Assembly (NCBI GenBank): GCA_002383375.1 | Contig: DFYR01000043.1 | Location: 25,524-59,912, forward strand | Source: Spirochaetaceae bacterium UBA4077 | GTDB taxonomy: Bacteria > Spirochaetota > Spirochaetia > Treponematales > Rectinemataceae | Reading direction: 5' to 3' | DNA length: 34,389 nucleotides | Part shown: positions 8,172 to 15,681 of the stretch, one piece after another | Layout: each line of letters starts with the position of its first letter | Numbering within the stretch: the stretch's first letter is position 1 | Position numbers and translations under genes: made by a program | The notes under the pieces: model-generated | What the model was told of the DNA's origin: nothing | Seen by the model: the letters and a program-made list of their open reading frames with translations, nothing else | Databases searched by the model: none

Positions 8172-10856
8172 ATGGCAGATACCCAGCTCGTCGATAAAGT
8201 CCTTCAGATGCTCAACGAGGAAAAATGGACCAGGACGACGCTTCAAAACTATTCCCTGAGCAGTCTGAAGGAACTCGATCTCCTCATCGAGGAAGCCGAG
8301 ACGTCCGGCCTTCTCGACGAACTTTACAAGATCTGCAGCGAACATCTGTCCCATACAAAGACCAGCGTGATCGCGCTCTATCTGGCTGGCATCGTTTCAT
8401 TGCGCAAACAACCTTCCGACGAATCCAACTTGAGCCAGCTCATGGATCTCTTCGCCGAGGGCAAGCGCGGCAATATCGTCGAGTATATCTGTCTGCGCAT
8501 TCTCGATTACGGTGAGAATAAAATCGCCCTTACCCGGCTGGCCGAATGCTACGAGGGAGAGGAAAAAGCCGAGCAGCGTTTTGCCGTATGGGAGCGTCTT
8601 GTTAAGATCGATTACGAGGAAGCGGACATAGTCAAGCTGATCGCCGAACGCAAAGACAGGCTGGGCGAGCGTGAAGATGCTATCGATTATTATAAAAAGG
8701 CACTTCTGCGCTATATCAACAAAGGGCTTCCCACCAATGTCCGGGAGCTCTGGCTCAAGCTGGTCGACTATTGCCCCGAGGACATAGACTTTTTCATCCA
8801 TGTCCAGAAAAAAATCGCCTCCCAGATATCGCCGGACAAAGCGGCCATGCTCCTTATGGACCTTTACAACCACTACAAGGCTGGAAAGGATTGGAATACG
8901 GCCCTGGATATTTTAAAGACTGTCATCGAATACGACGAAAAAAATCCCGCCATGCGCAAGGAACTCATCGAGTGCTACTCCGGCAAATATGCAGGGCACT
9001 CGCGGCTCCAGGACTATCTGAAACTGTCCAATATCGCCCAATCCTACCGCTCTCTTCACGAAGCGATGGACGATTTTGAAAAGCATATTGTCTTCGATGT
9101 GGGCAATTTCGTCTTCCACCGTACCTGGAATATCGGCCGCATCGCTGTTGTCAAAGGCGACGAGGTTACCATCGATTTCGCCAAATCCAGAGGCCACAAG
9201 ATGTCTCTCAAGATGGCCATCGACAGCCTCATGCCGCTTGCAAAGGATCATATTTGGGTTCTCAAGGCCATTTGGCCCAAGGAAAAACTACGTGATAAGG
9301 TCAAGACGGATCTGGTCTGGACGCTGAAGACGATCATCAAAAGCTTTAACAATTCTGCGGATTTCAAGCGCATTAAAGCCGAGCTCGTCCCGTCGGTGCT
9401 GAGCTCAAGCGAGTGGAACGGATGGAGTTCCAAGGCCAAGGACAAGCTCAAGACCGACGCATCCTTTGGCAACGCCGAAAACGATATCTCGACCTTCATC
9501 GTCCGCGACAGGCCGCTATCCTTCGAAGAGAAGGTCTATATCCAGTTCAAGGCGGAGAAGGCTTTCTTCGCCAGGGTGGCATATTTCAGGGACTATCTGG
9601 AGTCCAACGATTTCGATTCAGATTATTTCACCGAAATGTTCGGCTATTTCGCGGGCTTTCTCAAATCCTATCAAAGCGTGGACGAACACGTGATCGCCTC
9701 ATACCTGCTGCTTAAGGAATTCACCGCCAAGAACAAGCGCTTCCAGCTTCCGACAACGCTCCAGTTCGCTCAGCTCTTCGACGAAATTACGGATCCCTTG
9801 GAAGTCTACCTCACTATTAAAGACAGCGATCTTCGCAACGCCTACATCCAGCATATAAAGAATTTTGTGGGCAACTGGCCCGAGCTGTTTATTAGGCTAC
9901 TTCCCTTCGCCCGATCCAAGTGGATGCTTGACGCGCTTAAAAACGCCGGCCATTCGGATAAACTCAAGCGGATGGCGATGGATATCGTGGAAAATTACAG
10001 GGATTACCGAGAAGCATTTATCTGGCTGGTCAAGGATCTGCGGGAAGAGCCCTGGTTCGCCGAGCTGGGCATCGTATACGAAAAAATACTCCTCACCCTG
10101 CTCCACATACTCGATATAAGCTACAAGGAAATAGACAATCACAAGAACACGACGGAAAACAAAAAGATAAACAAGCTCGTGGAGAACATTCTGTTCAAGG
10201 ACAAGGTGCTAGAGACCTTCCTTCTGGATACCAATATCGAGACTACGGAACGGGTGTACGCTCTTCTGATGGATATCAAGGAAGTGGACCCTGCCGAGAA
10301 ACTGGCGATTAAGCGAAAAATCTCAGAGAAGTACCCTTCCTTGCGCTTTTTCGGCGAAGAAGAAAAACTGACTGTTTCCAGGGGTCTCATGGTGACCGCT
10401 TCGAAGTACACGGAAAAGCAGAAACTCCTAGAGACAATCATGGAAGTAGACGTGCCCCAGAACCAGAAGGAAATTTCCTTTGCCCTCTCGTTGGGAGACC
10501 TGCGGGAAAACGCCGAGTACAAGGCTGCCAAGGAAAAACAGGACGAGCTGAACGCCCGCGTCGGCAAGCTCAAGAACGAGCTGGAACGCGCCCAGATTTT
10601 CGATCCATCGACGATAACCACATCCAAAATCTCCTTCGGCACCGTGGTATCCCTCTTCAACGAACTGAGCGGTGAGACTGAACGTTATACGATTCTCGGC
10701 CCCTGGGAGTCCGATCCCGCGAAGAATGTAATTTCCTACCTCTCCCCTCTTGGTAAAAAATTGTTCGGGCACAAGGCCGGCGAGAAGCTTAGCTTTACGA
10801 TTCACGACAGGAAGTTCCAGTACCGGATCGATTCGATAGAAGCCGCACAGATGTAA
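8172..10856 (+). CDS. greA: Transcription elongation factor GreA, long spirochaetal form
   Basis: The protein has 894 residues, with a canonical GreA at its C-terminus. The coiled coil spans about 735-815, with the acidic tip in GDLRENAEYKAA (D776, E779), the residues that enter the RNA polymerase secondary channel and stimulate transcript cleavage. The FKBP-like domain follows, with SPLGKKLFGHKAGE. The first ~730 residues are helical and repeat-like, with a compact beta-rich segment near 308-368 (FVFHRTWNIGRIAVVKGD, then IDFAKSRGHKM). Large GreA proteins of about 900 residues are known in Borrelia and Treponema. GAGGAG at 8160-8165, 6 bases before the ATG, fixes this start. An upstream in-frame ATG at 8094 lies inside the TPR gene and is rejected. 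The N-terminal role is unknown. Confidence 0.93.
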   Translation: MADTQLVDKVLQMLNEEKWTRTTLQNYSLSSLKELDLLIEEAETSGLLDELYKICSEHLSHTKTSVIALYLAGIVSLRKQPSDESNLSQLMDLFAEGKRGNIVEYICLRILDYGENKIALTRLAECYEGEEKAEQRFAVWERLVKIDYEEADIVKLIAERKDRLGEREDAIDYYKKALLRYINKGLPTNVRELWLKLVDYCPEDIDFFIHVQKKIASQISPDKAAMLLMDLYNHYKAGKDWNTALDILKTVIEYDEKNPAMRKELIECYSGKYAGHSRLQDYLKLSNIAQSYRSLHEAMDDFEKHIVFDVGNFVFHRTWNIGRIAVVKGDEVTIDFAKSRGHKMSLKMAIDSLMPLAKDHIWVLKAIWPKEKLRDKVKTDLVWTLKTIIKSFNNSADFKRIKAELVPSVLSSSEWNGWSSKAKDKLKTDASFGNAENDISTFIVRDRPLSFEEKVYIQFKAEKAFFARVAYFRDYLESNDFDSDYFTEMFGYFAGFLKSYQSVDEHVIASYLLLKEFTAKNKRFQLPTTLQFAQLFDEITDPLEVYLTIKDSDLRNAYIQHIKNFVGNWPELFIRLLPFARSKWMLDALKNAGHSDKLKRMAMDIVENYRDYREAFIWLVKDLREEPWFAELGIVYEKILLTLLHILDISYKEIDNHKNTTENKKINKLVENILFKDKVLETFLLDTNIETTERVYALLMDIKEVDPAEKLAIKRKISEKYPSLRFFGEEEKLTVSRGLMVTASKYTEKQKLLETIMEVDVPQNQKEISFALSLGDLRENAEYKAAKEKQDELNARVGKLKNELERAQIFDPSTITTSKISFGTVVSLFNELSGETERYTILGPWESDPAKNVISYLSPLGKKLFGHKAGEKLSFTIHDRKFQYRIDSIEAAQM

Positions 10857-10880
10857 GACCTTCTCCGGCAAGATATCAGG

Positions 10881-10911
10881 CCGCCCCGGAATATTCCGGG
10901 GCGGATTTTTT
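10881..10911 (+). terminator. greA intrinsic terminator
   Basis: CCGCCCCGG (10881-10889) pairs with CCGGGGCGG (10896-10904) across AATATT, then comes A and a run of six T (10906-10911). It lies 24 bases after the greA stop. The opposite strand lacks a T-run, so it acts on the plus strand only. Bases 10912-10964 hold no gene. Confidence 0.93.
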
Positions 10912-10964
10912 CTACTGTGCGGTTTGGCTCGATTGGTAAAACGCTTCCTTACAGGACATTCGGC

Positions 10965-11558
10965 TCAGTATTCGATTCTTCGTATGTCTCCTAGGCGCCT
11001 AGCCCAGTATGCTTCATTCAAGCCGGATATGATTACTCCCCTCCGTGGTCCCTGGGAGGCAGAATGGATAAAGGAATGCTCGCTTAATGCTATCCCCACA
11101 TGGAATACCGTTCCGGCTTCCACAAAGACAAGTATGTCCCCCGGCTCGATCCCTGACTGAGACTTACCGAGGGCGGCGAAACCCTCGCTTGTCCTGGGGA
11201 AGGGCCCCAGTGCCGGAAGGGCAGCATCGAGAACTGATCCAACGAATCCAGAGCAATCGACGCCCTCCCTGCTCTGGCCTCCAAGCCTGTATGGCACTCC
11301 CTGCCAGCTCAAGGCTTCGGCGATAAGCACTATTCCAGCCATATGCCCAGGCTCGAGGTTCGGTACCCAGGGTGAAGCTGCATCTCTCTCTCCAAGTGCT
11401 AGGTCGAACTGGGAGAGCAGCTTCTGATCCACGTCCACGGGGGAGGATCCCATATATGCCCGCCCCTGGTTCTGGGCAAACAGTGAATCGCCCAGGATGA
11501 AAAAGACCGAAGCTGCTAGAAAAAGCGCTGCCCGAATTCTAGCGCGCGCCTTTATCAT
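10965..11558 (-). CDS. Secreted NlpC/P60-family peptidase
   Basis: This is a probable cell-wall hydrolase of the NlpC/P60 family, cysteine peptidases that cut peptidoglycan stem peptides (commonly gamma-D-Glu-diamino acid bonds). The chosen ATG gives 197 residues with a clear Sec signal, MIKARARIRAALFLAASVFF followed by a short polar stretch and FAQ, so the enzyme acts in the periplasm. The catalytic set is complete: C102 in GVDCSGFV, H153 in VFHVGIAL and H165 in FIHSAS. The frame is open further upstream within tgt, but only this start yields a signal peptide. It overlaps the 3' end of tgt by 20 bases and is the last gene of the long minus-strand series. No SH3b or LysM substrate-binding domain is seen. 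Confidence 0.9.
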   Translation of the reverse strand: MIKARARIRAALFLAASVFFILGDSLFAQNQGRAYMGSSPVDVDQKLLSQFDLALGERDAASPWVPNLEPGHMAGIVLIAEALSWQGVPYRLGGQSREGVDCSGFVGSVLDAALPALGPFPRTSEGFAALGKSQSGIEPGDILVFVEAGTVFHVGIALSEHSFIHSASQGPRRGVIISGLNEAYWARRLGDIRRIEY

Positions 11559-12696
11559 GCCTGGCTCCCTCGTAGCGCTCCAGAAAGTTCTTCTTGAATG
11601 CTGCAAAGCGGTCTTGGAGGATGGAAAGCCGTATGCCCCTGACCAGGTCGGCCAGAAAGTGGAGATTGTGCTGGGTCGCCAGCATGGAGTAGAGGATTTC
11701 TCCGTTGCGGTACAGATGGCGCAGGTAAGCCCGGGAATGATTGGCGCAGACCGGGCAGGAGCACTCCGGGTCAATAGGCGAGAAATCTTTCTCGTAGACG
11801 GCTTTTTTTATGCTGATCTGCCCCCGAGCGGTGAAGAGCAGGCCGTTGCGGGCAGTGCGGGTGGGATAGACACAGTCGAAGATGTCGATGCCGTTTTCCA
11901 CAGCTTCCAGTATGTAGTCCGGCGTACCGATGCCCATGAGATAGCGTGGCTTGTCCGCAGGCAAAAGTCCGGAACAGTGTTCTAGCTGTTCGATAAAGAC
12001 ATCCTTGGGCTCTCCGACCGACAGTCCACCTATGGCAATGCCGGGAAGATCGAGCTCGGCAATTCGCTGGGCGCTTTCCCGGCGCAGCTCCTTATAGAAA
12101 TTGCCCTGCACGATGCCGAAGAGCGAGCCCTGATAGCCTTTCTCCTCACGCAGGGTCAGCCAGCGGGCCTTGGCCCTGCGCGCCCAGTCGTGGGTTATGA
12201 GCATATATTTCTTCGCCTTTTTTTCATCCTCCCCATAGGCTGAGCAAACGTCCAGCTGCATCTGAATGTCGGAATTGAAGGCTTCCTGGATATCCACCAC
12301 CTCCTCGGGTCGAAGAAAATGCTCTGATCCGTCGATGTGTGAGCGGAACTTAAAACCCTCGGGGCTGATTTTCCGCAGCGAGGATAGGGAAAAAATCTGG
12401 AAGCCGCCCGAATCGGTGAGGAAGTTCCCCCTCCAGCCCGAAAAGCCGTGGAGCCCCCCTGCCCTGCGGATGAGCTCGTGACCGGGGCGGAGATAGAGGT
12501 GATAGGTGTTGGCGAGTACTATCCCGAATCCCATGGACTGCAGGTCTTCGTACCGCGCCGCCTTTACCGTGGCATTGGTGCCCACGGGCATGAAGGCGGG
12601 GGTTGGAATCTCCCCGTGGGGGAGCAGGAGACGCCCTGTCCTGGCTCTGGAGCCTGGGTCCCTATGTTCTTGGATGAATATCGGCGAATTGGTCAT
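11539..12696 (-). CDS. tgt: Queuine/preQ1 tRNA-ribosyltransferase
   Basis: Tgt exchanges guanine 34 of GUN-anticodon tRNAs for a queuosine precursor. The protein has 385 residues, normal for bacteria. The substrate-pocket motif TDSGGFQ contains D95. The nucleophile is D274 in IFDCVYPTR. Zinc ligands are C312, C314, C317 and H343. The specificity loop GGLSVGEP (223-230) keeps the Val typical of preQ1-using enzymes. The usual FDECTPYP stretch is instead LDVCSAYG (148-155). The ATG at 12696 has AAGGAG at a proper distance; a TTG three bases earlier is too close to it. It lies between lptG and the NlpC/P60 gene. No queuosine biosynthesis gene is in the window. Confidence 0.95.
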   Translation of the reverse strand: MTNSPIFIQEHRDPGSRARTGRLLLPHGEIPTPAFMPVGTNATVKAARYEDLQSMGFGIVLANTYHLYLRPGHELIRRAGGLHGFSGWRGNFLTDSGGFQIFSLSSLRKISPEGFKFRSHIDGSEHFLRPEEVVDIQEAFNSDIQMQLDVCSAYGEDEKKAKKYMLITHDWARRAKARWLTLREEKGYQGSLFGIVQGNFYKELRRESAQRIAELDLPGIAIGGLSVGEPKDVFIEQLEHCSGLLPADKPRYLMGIGTPDYILEAVENGIDIFDCVYPTRTARNGLLFTARGQISIKKAVYEKDFSPIDPECSCPVCANHSRAYLRHLYRNGEILYSMLATQHNLHFLADLVRGIRLSILQDRFAAFKKNFLERYEGARHDKGAR

Positions 12697-12727
12697 CAAA
12701 GCTCCTTATAAAAGTCGAAGCACTTGC

Positions 12728-13861
12728 TCAGGTCCGCGCCCGCAAGAATCCCAGCCCAGCGATTAGTGAAAAAACCAGGCTTATGGTCCATATCCCAATC
12801 TCTGGGGAAACCCAGCCGGTCTTGGATGCCAGCGAACCCAGCATCTGGGCGACATAATATACCGTAGCCGAGGAAAGGCTGAACAGGAGGCTCATGAGCA
12901 GAGAATTTTTTCTGAACAGACCGGCAAAACTAAGGGACAGCCCGTAGACAATTAAAGGCGTAAGGAGAAAGGAAAATCGTTTATGAAGTTCAGTCCTGGC
13001 CTCTGCGGCCGGAAGCCCTGAAGCCTCAAGGGAGCTGATATAGCCGGAGAGCTCGGAGCCTTTCATATGTTCAGGTTTTTCTCGAACAAGGCCAAAGCCT
13101 TCAGGTGCGGCCTTTATCCTGGGATTTATGTACTCTTTCTCCCTTGTTTGGTTCCAGTTGCCTTCCTCATCCGCCCTATAGACTGTCGCCTCATGAAAAA
13201 GCCATGAACCATGGATCCACTGGGCGCTGGGCGCAGTTATTCTCAACCAAGGATTGCCATCCTGATCCCTGGCTACGATGTCGACGTCCACAAGGCGCTG
13301 AGCCTTGGGATCGTAGCGCCCGACCTTGTACACCAGGGCCCCTGCATCGTCCATTATCGTTATGTTGGACGATAGAAGCGTTCGACCCGGCTGACTCGTT
13401 ATTTCTGAATAGAGCCTGTCCTTGGCAAGCAGGGCTGGAATGGCTATCCGGTCCTTGGCGAAGAATACCGAGACTGAAAGGAAGAGGGAAAGCAGCAAAA
13501 CCGAGCGACTCAAGCTGTGGACGCTTATGCCCGAGCCCCAGACTACCATAAGCTCGCCGTCGGCATACATTTCGGCCAGACAGAACGTTATCGCGAAGAG
13601 ATAGGCCACCGGAAGTAGTTCCACCGCATAGCTGGGTACCCCCGACACCAGCCAGCGCAGGATGCTGAAAAATGAAGCTTCAACCGCCAGAAGCCGCCAG
13701 ATAGAGGTAAAAAGATCGGCCAGTAGAAGGAGGCCGACAAGAAAGGCCTCGGCGCCCAGAAGGCGAAAAAATACGTTTTTTAGCAGTTGTCTGCGCAAAA
13801 GTCGCGGAGCGGAAGGAATCCAGCCTACTGCAGCTTTCGGGTTCTGCGCTCGCCGGTTCAC
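12728..13861 (-). CDS. lptG: LptG-like permease (LptF/LptG family)
   Basis: LptF and LptG form the inner-membrane core of the LptB2FG transporter, which extracts lipopolysaccharide for export. The protein has 377 residues. Three N-terminal membrane helices (about 32-56, 75-97, 118-135), a periplasmic beta-jellyroll domain and three C-terminal helices (about 305-375) make the family topology. AKDRIAIPALLAKDRL after helix 3 matches the conserved post-helix motif. A GTG start overlaps the lptF stop (GTGA), with GGAGA just upstream, so I prefer it over ATG codons farther inside lptF. Assignment as LptG rather than LptF rests on gene order. Many treponemes lack LPS, so the substrate is uncertain. 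Confidence 0.85.
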   Translation of the reverse strand: MNRRAQNPKAAVGWIPSAPRLLRRQLLKNVFFRLLGAEAFLVGLLLLADLFTSIWRLLAVEASFFSILRWLVSGVPSYAVELLPVAYLFAITFCLAEMYADGELMVVWGSGISVHSLSRSVLLLSLFLSVSVFFAKDRIAIPALLAKDRLYSEITSQPGRTLLSSNITIMDDAGALVYKVGRYDPKAQRLVDVDIVARDQDGNPWLRITAPSAQWIHGSWLFHEATVYRADEEGNWNQTREKEYINPRIKAAPEGFGLVREKPEHMKGSELSGYISSLEASGLPAAEARTELHKRFSFLLTPLIVYGLSLSFAGLFRKNSLLMSLLFSLSSATVYYVAQMLGSLASKTGWVSPEIGIWTISLVFSLIAGLGFLRART

Positions 13862-15186
13862 AGGATTCTCCGCTTCCCACGCTTGCGCAGGAGCCATAAC
13901 AGGACAGCCGTGCAGAGAACCAGGGCATTGGGTGCCCACATGGCGATGGAAGGCGACACCTGGCTGCGCAATCCCAAGGTCTGCCCGGCAAAGAGAAGGC
14001 CCCAGTAGAGCGTCGAGAGTATAAGGGCTATGCCGAAGCCAGCCGTCCTGCCCGAACGTTTAGTCCCCAGGCCAAGGGGAAAGGCTAGAAGCGAAAAGAA
14101 AAACCCTGCGGCAGGGATCGCGAATTTTTTACTATACTCTAGTTCGTAGAGCTGTAGGGATCGATCGGAGGGGCGGAGCGTGGAAGCCTGTTCCAGCGAT
14201 GCCATGCTGCGAACGATCGCAAGCTCCGAAGCCTTTTCGCCTGCTTCCCCTTGCGTTATTAATTCTGGAGCTGAGCTTGCATTACTATACTGCGAAAGGA
14301 GCTCGCTTCGGGCCGAGGAGAGCTGGCGCTGGGCGTCGTCGATTCTACGCTGCAGGTTTTCACGCTTTCTGTCTATGGCGATGGAAAGTTCCCTCGCGCT
14401 CATCTCGTACGGTCCCGAGCTCGTATACCCTACCATGGGCTCTTTAAGGGTAAAGCGATAGAGAAGGCTCTCGGCTTGGGAGACTATGAAGCCTTTTTCA
14501 TTATCCTTGATACGATGCTCCAGGATATCGCTCATGGCGATGATGGCGCCCGAGTTTTCGTCATCGATGGAAAGACTTGCCTCGGCAGCGGAAATAAAGG
14601 CCTGATCGGAATCCTTGGACTCTTCGAAAAGGAGGATGTTTCCAATTTCTTCGCCCTTTTTTCCGCCTGTGACAACCACGAGATCCTTGTAGCGCTTTAT
14701 CGAATAGGGTGCCAGCTCTATGGAAGCCGAAGCCTGAACCAGGTCGGCATAGACTTTCTTGAAGCTGCGAGCTCCCCGGGGAAGGAAATAATCGTTAGCC
14801 GCGAAGGAGAGAAACGAAACCGCCAGCCCAAGGATTAAAAAAGGAGCGTAGAGGGCTTTTGGCGAAATGCCCAACGATGAAAAGGCGAGTATTTCGTTGT
14901 CCGTGTTCATACGAGCGGAGGTCATAAGAGCCCCTGCGAGGGCTGAAAAGGGAAAGGCGATAGCTACGACGGAAGGCAGGGAATACAGTAAAAGCAAAAG
15001 GGTTTGGGCCAAGGGAGCATTTTTGGCCAGGATATCCTCGGCCAGGAGAAGGATTTGGTTGACAAAGAATACTACGAAGAAAAAGAGAAAGGAGATGCCC
15101 AGAGAAAGCAGAAACTCGCCGGCTATATAGCGCAGAACAGTGCGAGGAATCCCATGGCTGTCACCTGTGAATTTAGCGGATGCCAC
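13858..15186 (-). CDS. lptF: LptF-like permease with coiled-coil insertion
   Basis: This is the second LptF/LptG-family permease, placed first in the pair. It has 442 residues, longer than the usual ~360. Membrane helices lie near 24-48, 66-90 and 112-131, followed by ANDYFLPRG, the conserved motif after helix 3. The last three helices are near 355-374, 382-404 and 413-433. Before helix 4, residues about 265-340 form a charged, coiled-coil-like insertion (RKRENLQRRIDDAQRQLSSA and following) not expected in the standard fold. The GTG start is backed by AAAGGAG 7 bases upstream. It lies 57 bases after dut and overlaps lptG by 4. No lptB, lptC or lptA gene is in the window. Confidence 0.85.
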   Translation of the reverse strand: MASAKFTGDSHGIPRTVLRYIAGEFLLSLGISFLFFFVVFFVNQILLLAEDILAKNAPLAQTLLLLLYSLPSVVAIAFPFSALAGALMTSARMNTDNEILAFSSLGISPKALYAPFLILGLAVSFLSFAANDYFLPRGARSFKKVYADLVQASASIELAPYSIKRYKDLVVVTGGKKGEEIGNILLFEESKDSDQAFISAAEASLSIDDENSGAIIAMSDILEHRIKDNEKGFIVSQAESLLYRFTLKEPMVGYTSSGPYEMSARELSIAIDRKRENLQRRIDDAQRQLSSARSELLSQYSNASSAPELITQGEAGEKASELAIVRSMASLEQASTLRPSDRSLQLYELEYSKKFAIPAAGFFFSLLAFPLGLGTKRSGRTAGFGIALILSTLYWGLLFAGQTLGLRSQVSPSIAMWAPNALVLCTAVLLWLLRKRGKRRIL

Positions 15187-15243
15187 GGAAAAGCTCCTTT
15201 CTACACAGGATTTTTCAAAAGTCCGACGAATTCTGCAATAGAC

Positions 15244-15681
15244 TCATACCCCGGTGGATCCAAATCCGCCTTCGCCCCTAAGGCTTTCAGCGATGTACTC
15301 GACGGATTCAAAGCATCCCCTGAGGCAGGGGCTTAGCACTATCTGGGCAATTCGGTCCCCGTCTTCTATGCATACCGCCTCGGAACCGAGGTTTATAAGG
15401 AGAACCTTGATCTCGCCCCGATAGTCCGAATCTATTGTGCCAGGGCTGTTGAGGCAGGTCAAACCCTTTTCCAGGGCGAAGCCCGAGCGGGGCCTGATCT
15501 GGACTTCATAGCCCTCGGGGATCTGGATGCGCAGCCCTGTGGGGATGGCACGCCGTTCCATGGGCTTAAGCCAGATGGCCTCATCCAGGCAGGCTCTAAG
15601 GTCGGCGCCCGCCGAGCCGGGGGTTTTGTACTCCGGCAGACGGGCGCCTTTACCGAGTAATATCGGTACCTTTACTGTCAT
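15244..15681 (-). CDS. dut: dUTP diphosphatase
   Basis: Dut hydrolyses dUTP to dUMP and PPi, keeping uracil out of DNA and supplying the dTMP precursor. It has 145 residues, the normal size of the homotrimeric enzyme. All five motifs are present: I GSAGADLRA (22-30), II RPRSGFA (63-69), III NSPGTIDSDYRGE with catalytic D84, IV GDRIAQ (108-113) and V RGEGGFGSTG (135-144). The ATG shares one base with the pnp stop (TAATG), implying coupled translation. The 57-base gap to lptF holds only its ribosome binding site. Confidence 0.97.
   Translation of the reverse strand: MTVKVPILLGKGARLPEYKTPGSAGADLRACLDEAIWLKPMERRAIPTGLRIQIPEGYEVQIRPRSGFALEKGLTCLNSPGTIDSDYRGEIKVLLINLGSEAVCIEDGDRIAQIVLSPCLRGCFESVEYIAESLRGEGGFGSTGV

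Noticed and set aside
10917..10990. tRNA-Val-like stretch (GGCTCGATTGGTAAAACGC ... TTCCTTACAGG ... TTCGATTCTTC)
   Set aside because: The D-loop and T-loop words look like tRNA, but the D-stem has mismatches, the anticodon stem does not close, the acceptor ends do not pair, and the second half codes for the end of the NlpC/P60 protein. At most a decayed relic; more likely chance.
11559..11774. Upstream extension of the NlpC/P60 gene into tgt
   Set aside because: The extra 72 residues would bury the clear signal peptide and overlap the zinc-binding end of tgt.
13862..13939. Upstream extension of lptG into lptF
   Set aside because: The added residues are soluble, low-hydrophobicity sequence in the lptF overlap. 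The GTG at 13861 overlaps the lptF stop and has a ribosome binding site.
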